In this document: in pieces, positions 14,886 to 17,630 of the stretch
Position numbering within the stretch: position 1 is the first letter of the stretch
Layout of the letters: every line of letters starts with the position of its first letter
Program-made: the position numbers and the translations under genes
Assembly (NCBI GenBank): GCA_044353165.1
Contig: JBILCM010000042.1
Coordinates: 1-17,630, forward strand
Origin: JBILCM01 sp044353165
Lineage (GTDB): Bacteria; Bacillota; Bacilli; Paenibacillales; YIM-B00363
Length of the DNA stretch: 17,630 nucleotides
Reading direction: 5' to 3'
Notes under the pieces: model-generated
What the model was told of the DNA's origin: nothing
The model's input: the letters and a program-made list of their open reading frames with translations, nothing else
Databases searched by the model: none

Positions 14886-15446
14886 TTAAGAGACAGCGGG
14901 TTCGATCAATCCGTACTTCCCATCATCGCGTTTGTACACCACATTCACATAGGACGTATCGGAATTTGAGAACACGTAGAAACTATGTCCGAGCAAATTC
15001 ATCTGCAGAATGGCTTCTTCCATATCCATCGGTTTTAATGTGAATCGCTTCGTCCTCACCACCTCGAAGGCGTCCTCATCTTCGTATAACACGACGTGGG
15101 CTGTCTGCCCGTAAGTATCTTTAAACACAGCTCGCGGCGTGCCTTCTTGCTTCGTTCTGCGGTTGATCCGCGTCTTGTGCTTACGGATTTGCCGTTCAAG
15201 CTTCTCAGTCACCAGATCAATGGAAGCATACATGTCCTCGGATTTTTCTTCGGCTCGCAAAGTCACGCCATTGATGGGGATCGTCACTTCAACGGTATGT
15301 CTGTTTTTCAGTACACTTAACGTAATGCTGACTTCAGAGGAGGGAAGAGTTTCAAAATATTTCTCCAGACGGCCGATTTTCTTCGCGGCATATTCCCGCA
15401 AAGCATTCGTTACTTCAACGTTCTTTCCACGGATGTGAAACTTCAT
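14886..15446 (-). CDS. hpf: Long ribosome hibernation promoting factor
   Basis: HPF binds the 30S subunit near the decoding site and pairs ribosomes into inactive 100S dimers in stationary phase or stress. At 186 aa it is the long type: an N-terminal S30AE domain (about 1-100, MKFHIRGKNVEVTNALREYA and RRTKHKTRI-like basic stretches), a linker, and a C-terminal dimerisation domain (about 125-186, VVRTKRFTLKPMDMEEAI to the NVVYKRDDGKYGLIEP end). The ATG at 15446 has a near-perfect AAAGGAGG ribosome site. It forms its own unit with promoter and terminator. The B. subtilis counterpart is yvyD, in the same place between fliT and secA as I recall. A sigma-B site, known there, is not evident here. 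Confidence 0.96.
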   Translation of the reverse strand: MKFHIRGKNVEVTNALREYAAKKIGRLEKYFETLPSSEVSITLSVLKNRHTVEVTIPINGVTLRAEEKSEDMYASIDLVTEKLERQIRKHKTRINRRTKQEGTPRAVFKDTYGQTAHVVLYEDEDAFEVVRTKRFTLKPMDMEEAILQMNLLGHSFYVFSNSDTSYVNVVYKRDDGKYGLIEPAVS

Positions 15447-15479
15447 GTTGAAAAACCTCCTTTGGGTTAAGCTATATTC

Positions 15480-15508
15480 ATTCTAACATAGAGACATTCT
15501 GATTTCAA
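15480..15508 (-). promoter_or_regulatory. Sigma-A promoter of hpf
   Basis: On the minus strand TTGAAA (15508-15503), a 17-base spacer and TAGAAT (15485-15480) lie 33 bases before the hpf ATG. Both hexamers are 5 of 6 matches. No GTTT..GGGTA-type stress promoter was found in the gap. Confidence 0.72.
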
Positions 15509-15544
15509 AATATTCTGACAAATTAACGCTTACAATTTCAAGAC

Positions 15545-15574
15545 AAAAAAACACCTCGGTGTGGACCGAGGTGT
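15545..15574 (-). terminator. Rho-independent terminator of the cold-shock gene
   Basis: On the minus strand ACACCTCGGT and ACCGAGGTGT form a perfect 10-base stem with a 4-base loop, followed by seven T (A at 15545-15551 on the plus strand). It starts 65 bases after the stop codon and precedes the hpf promoter. Confidence 0.95.
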
Positions 15575-15639
15575 GTCGTTTGCTACTCGTTTCATTGCTT
15601 TAGCACCATCTATTGTTGGGTGTCTATGCACCGTGATGA

Positions 15640-15837
15640 TTAAAGCTTGACTACGTTAGCTGCTTGCGGACCACGTGCACCTTCAACGATGTCGAAGGAT
15701 ACCGATTGGCCTTCTTCTAGAGTTTTGAAGCCGTCTTGCTGGATCGCTGAGAAGTGAACAAATACATCTCCGCCTTGTTCTGTTTCGATGAAACCGTAGC
15801 CTTTCTCAGCATTAAACCATTTCACTTTACCTTGCAT
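15640..15837 (-). CDS. cspA: Cold-shock protein (CspA/CspB family)
   Basis: This is a 65-aa single cold-shock domain protein that binds single-stranded RNA and DNA and acts as an RNA chaperone. RNP1 (KGYGFI) is at residues 12-17 and RNP2 (VFVHF) at 25-29, with MQGKVKWFNAEKG at the start and GPQAANVVKL at the end, as is typical. Genomes of this group carry several paralogues, so the symbol marks the family rather than one orthologue. The ATG at 15837 has GAAGGGA about 10 bases upstream. The promoter is close, giving a leader of roughly 45 bases, shorter than the long cold-responsive leaders of E. coli cspA. It is a single-gene unit. Its place between the flagellar operon and hpf is not one I recall from B. 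subtilis. Confidence 0.97.
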   Translation of the reverse strand: MQGKVKWFNAEKGYGFIETEQGGDVFVHFSAIQQDGFKTLEEGQSVSFDIVEGARGPQAANVVKL

Positions 15838-15888
15838 TCAAATACATTCCCTTCTTAATTCAATTACGCGAAACATGATCGCTCTCAT

Positions 15889-15918
15889 ATTATACTATCT
15901 CTTCCTAAATTGTGTCAA
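15889..15918 (-). promoter_or_regulatory. Strong sigma-A promoter of the cold-shock gene
   Basis: On the minus strand a perfect TTGACA (15918-15913), an 18-base spacer and a perfect TATAAT (15894-15889) lie about 51 bases before the ATG. Perfect hexamers suggest high expression. Confidence 0.88.
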
Positions 15919-15943
15919 TCTGATTTTCATTCATTTGTCAAGA

Positions 15944-15979
15944 GAAAAATCCGTGAACAATGTTGTCCACAGGATTTTC
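15944..15979 (-). terminator. Probable terminator after the flagellar genes
   Basis: A long imperfect hairpin has minus-strand arms GAAAATCC and GTGGACAA pairing with TTGTTCAC and GGATTTTTC across a 2-4 base loop, with one unpaired base on each side. It ends in ATTTTTCTCTT. The T-run is partly in the stem, so it is a weaker terminator than the others. It is 136 bases past the fliT stop and is the only candidate for ending the flagellar transcript here. Confidence 0.5.
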
Positions 15980-16104
15980 ATTTACAATTCGTTAATGAAA
16001 GCTTGTTTTCATTAGTTATTCACAAAGTTGCACACATTATCAACAGGATTGTTAGTATTTATGTCGAGGTTTATAGGCTAAAATGATTCTCGTTTTGTGG
16101 ATAT
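15963..16104. other. Cluster of four near-match DnaA boxes
   Basis: Against TTATCCACA there are four 9-mers with a single mismatch each: TTGTCCACA (15963-15971), TTATTCACA (16016-16024), TTATCAACA (16037-16045) and, on the other strand, ATATCCACA (16104-16096). The region is AT-rich and non-coding. The first site is also part of the terminator-like hairpin, so chance or a structural role is possible. No dnaA or dnaN gene is near, so this is not taken as the replication origin. Confidence 0.4.
15993..16014. repeat. Inverted repeat TAATGAAA/TTTCATTA
   Basis: Perfect 8-base arms at 15993-16000 and 16007-16014 are separated by 6 bases. It lies between the flagellar genes and the cold-shock promoter, without a T-run, and could be an operator or an RNA hairpin in the flagellar 3' region. 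No known regulator site is recognised. Confidence 0.6.
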
Positions 16105-16114
16105 GTTCTATGAA

Positions 16115-16453
16115 TTACTTGCGTTGGTCAAAAAAGTTGACGTCCGTTTGTTGGAACACCTGATCGTACGATTGACGTTGCTTCTTGGCGATATTCATTT
16201 TCCCTAACTCCAACCCCGCTTGACTCTGCACCGCACGCATACGCTGCAAGATCGCTGTGTCATGGCTTAATACTTGTGCAATCAAAGGTTTGGCAGTAGC
16301 CATCTCTTCTGCCGTCCACGTCAGTTGTCTAATTTTAGCTATCAACTGTTCACGCGCCAGCAGAAATCGTTGAATCGCGTCATAGTCCATCGTGTCCAAC
16401 GTTGCCACGCACTGCTCTGTCACATTCTGCAGTTCATGCAACGCATCATGCAT
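16115..16453 (-). CDS. fliT: FliT-like flagellar chaperone
   Basis: A 112-aa, mostly helical, charged protein downstream of fliS. Position, size and amphipathic helices fit the Gram-positive FliT, a chaperone for the filament cap protein FliD in flagellar export. The stretch AIQRFLLAREQLIAKI resembles the helical core of that family, but similarity in this family is always weak and the call rests largely on context. The ATG at 16453 overlaps the fliS stop by 8 bases, with GGAG in the end of fliS, so the two are probably translationally coupled. A hydrophilic tail (YDQVFQQTDVNFFDQRK) ends the protein. No transmembrane segment or signal peptide is visible. It is the last gene of the flagellar unit in this window. 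Confidence 0.72.
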   Translation of the reverse strand: MHDALHELQNVTEQCVATLDTMDYDAIQRFLLAREQLIAKIRQLTWTAEEMATAKPLIAQVLSHDTAILQRMRAVQSQAGLELGKMNIAKKQRQSYDQVFQQTDVNFFDQRK

Positions 16454-16841
16454 GCTTGGAATTCACTCCGACTTTCACGAGACTTCGGGACGCTTCTATC
16501 CACATTTCTTTCATTTCAACCAAGAAATCTAGTACTTCCTGAACAATGGATTTATCTTTCCTTACATTCGCTTCCCGCAGTCGGAACAATAAATAATCGT
16601 ACAATTGCAAGAGATAACTTGAGAAAGATGATTTATGATCGATTGTGATGATGAACTCACTGATAATATCTTGCGTCTTGATCAAATGGCGATTCGCATC
16701 GGCCGGTTTGCGCAAGTCGATCGCCTCGATGGCCATGCGAGAATTGCGGATCGCTCCATCGTACAACATAATTAACAGTTGTGCTGGTGAAGCAGTCTGC
16801 ACCGTCGTACGAAGATAATTGTTCTGATGATTTTGAAACAT
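16446..16841 (-). CDS. fliS: Flagellar export chaperone FliS
   Basis: FliS binds the C-terminus of flagellin in the cytoplasm, stops it polymerising early and delivers it to the export gate. It is 131 aa. The N-terminal YLRTTVQTASPAQLLIMLYD, with the conserved Tyr, the P-x-x-L-I-x-M-L-Y-D block and then GAIRNSRMA, is the family signature. The later DYLLFRLREAN matches the conserved Y-x-x-L-x-x-A-N helix. The ATG at 16841 has AGGGGTG six bases upstream. It lies 26 bases after fliD and overlaps fliT by 8, in the usual fliD-fliS-fliT order. Length and motifs are normal. Confidence 0.96.
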   Translation of the reverse strand: MFQNHQNNYLRTTVQTASPAQLLIMLYDGAIRNSRMAIEAIDLRKPADANRHLIKTQDIISEFIITIDHKSSFSSYLLQLYDYLLFRLREANVRKDKSIVQEVLDFLVEMKEMWIEASRSLVKVGVNSKHA

Positions 16842-16867
16842 GGTCTACACCCCTAAAGTTTTATTTT

Positions 16868-17630
16868 TTATCCACCTGCGCCGAATTGTCCCATTAAGTA
16901 TGAGGATTGTGCGTTGAATCGTTGAATGGCTTGCTCCATCGCTGTGAATTGCTTGTAATACCGATCTTCCATATCCTTGAGTCGCTCGTTCATGGTGTCG
17001 ATTTGTTTATCGATATCACCGATTCTGCGGGATAACCGCGCATTGGAATTGAACCCTGGCAAATCTGCGAATGTGGATGTGCCTGCTTTATCGGCAATGT
17101 CTGATAAGGTGTTTTTTAATTCGTTATACATTCTTGTGACGACACCCAAGCCGTTGCCTGAACCATCCGGATCGCTTGATGAAGCGAACACACTGTACAC
17201 GGCTTCCACGTTATTCTCGATGGCTGCTCTCAGTTTACCTTCGTCGGCCAAGTTCAGCTTCCCTCGTTCTTGATAGAACCCGGTGGTAATGCCGAGGTCA
17301 CTGAGACTGTTGATGTTAAATCCATTATCCACGTAGGATGATAGTGTTGTGCGAAGTCGATTGTAGGTTCGCTCGAGAATCGAGTCATTCCGGAGTAAGC
17401 CGCTCTTGGCTTTCCCTTCCCACAGTTCAACCTCTTTATCACTCATATTTTCTTTCTGTTCCTCCGTCAACGGGAGAAAATCACGGAATTTCTGTTCACC
17501 CAGTTTATTCGAGAGCAAGGTGTTGAGTTCGTTGTAATCTTTAATGAACGTCTTGATCGAATTCACAATGGCGTCTGTGTCCGTCTTCACTTCAATCGTC
17601 GTGGATTTCCCGGCGCTTGCTTCATTCAGT
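16868..17630 (-). CDS. fliD: Flagellar hook-associated protein 2 / filament cap FliD (C-terminal part)
   Basis: The frame is open from the window edge to a stop at 16868-16870, giving the last 253 residues; the start lies outside. An internal GTG at 17590 is not the real start, because the frame continues upstream with LNEASAGKSTTIE. FliD forms the pentameric cap at the filament tip that guides flagellin assembly. Visible features are VKTDTDAIVNSIKTFIKDYNEL, then LRNDSILERTYNRLR, LSDLGITTGFYQERGKLNLADEGKLRAAI and a C-terminal coiled coil DIDKQIDTMNERLKDMEDRYYKQFTAME ending in SSYLMGQFGAGG. All are typical of the FliD C-terminal domain. It is followed by fliS after 26 bases. Confidence 0.96.
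   Translation of the reverse strand, partial: LNEASAGKSTTIEVKTDTDAIVNSIKTFIKDYNELNTLLSNKLGEQKFRDFLPLTEEQKENMSDKEVELWEGKAKSGLLRNDSILERTYNRLRTTLSSYVDNGFNINSLSDLGITTGFYQERGKLNLADEGKLRAAIENNVEAVYSVFASSSDPDGSGNGLGVVTRMYNELKNTLSDIADKAGTSTFADLPGFNSNARLSRRIGDIDKQIDTMNERLKDMEDRYYKQFTAMEQAIQRFNAQSSYLMGQFGAGG

Noticed and set aside
15963..16104. Chromosomal replication origin
   Set aside because: No dnaA, dnaN, rpmH or gidA-type genes nearby, and all boxes carry a mismatch.

Overview
The window looks like chromosomal core DNA from a flagellated, spore-former-type Firmicute of the order Bacillales, most likely a Paenibacillus-like genus. The genus is an inference from the mid-range base composition, strong GGAGG-type ribosome sites, sigma-A promoters and gene order, not from a database search. 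All recognised genes lie on the minus strand, so transcription runs from high to low coordinates.

In transcription order: (1) 17630-16115, the end of a flagellar operon: the C-terminal part of fliD, then fliS and a fliT-like chaperone. (2) 16114-15838, an AT-rich spacer with two hairpins and four near-match DnaA boxes. (3) 15837-15640, a cold-shock protein gene with its own promoter and terminator. (4) 15446-14886, hpf (long hibernation factor), again a single-gene unit with promoter and terminator. (5) 14725-11025, secA followed by prfB. prfB keeps the autoregulatory +1 frameshift at an in-frame TGA. (6) 11024-10404, a 620-base spacer with a structured prfB 3' region, the prfB terminator and a striking palindromic repeat array. 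(7) 10403-9312, a YitT/DUF2179-family membrane protein with an unusual repeat-encoded N-terminal extension. (8) 9140-1121, the complete arginine biosynthesis operon argC-argJ-argB-argD-argF-argG-argH, with a sigma-A promoter overlapped by two tandem ARG-box-like sites and closed by a strong terminator. (9) 1120-713, a repeat-bearing spacer. (10) 712-1, the 5' part of a secreted TIM-barrel, glycoside-hydrolase-like gene. The order fliD-fliS-fliT-hpf-secA-prfB-(YitT family) matches, as I recall it, the Bacillus subtilis region fliD-fliS-fliT-yvyD-secA-prfB-cccB-yvjA.

The arg operon encodes the route from glutamate to arginine. ArgJ (cyclic, probably bifunctional) acetylates glutamate and recycles acetyl groups, ArgB and ArgC make the semialdehyde, ArgD transaminates it, ArgJ releases ornithine, ArgF makes citrulline, and ArgG and ArgH make arginine. 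Only carbamoyl phosphate synthase is absent from this cluster. The genes are tightly packed, with 4- and 8-base overlaps (argD/argF, argG/argH).

The least-explained part is the repeat content. A 19-base hairpin palindrome, ATGTTCA-T5-TGAACAT, occurs seven times upstream of the YitT gene, mostly at a 41-base period with a conserved linker. An exact copy and a degenerate copy lie downstream of the arg terminator. Both sites sit just past a rho-independent terminator. Next to the large array are an 18-base and a 12-base tandem repeat, both in frame with the YitT-family gene.
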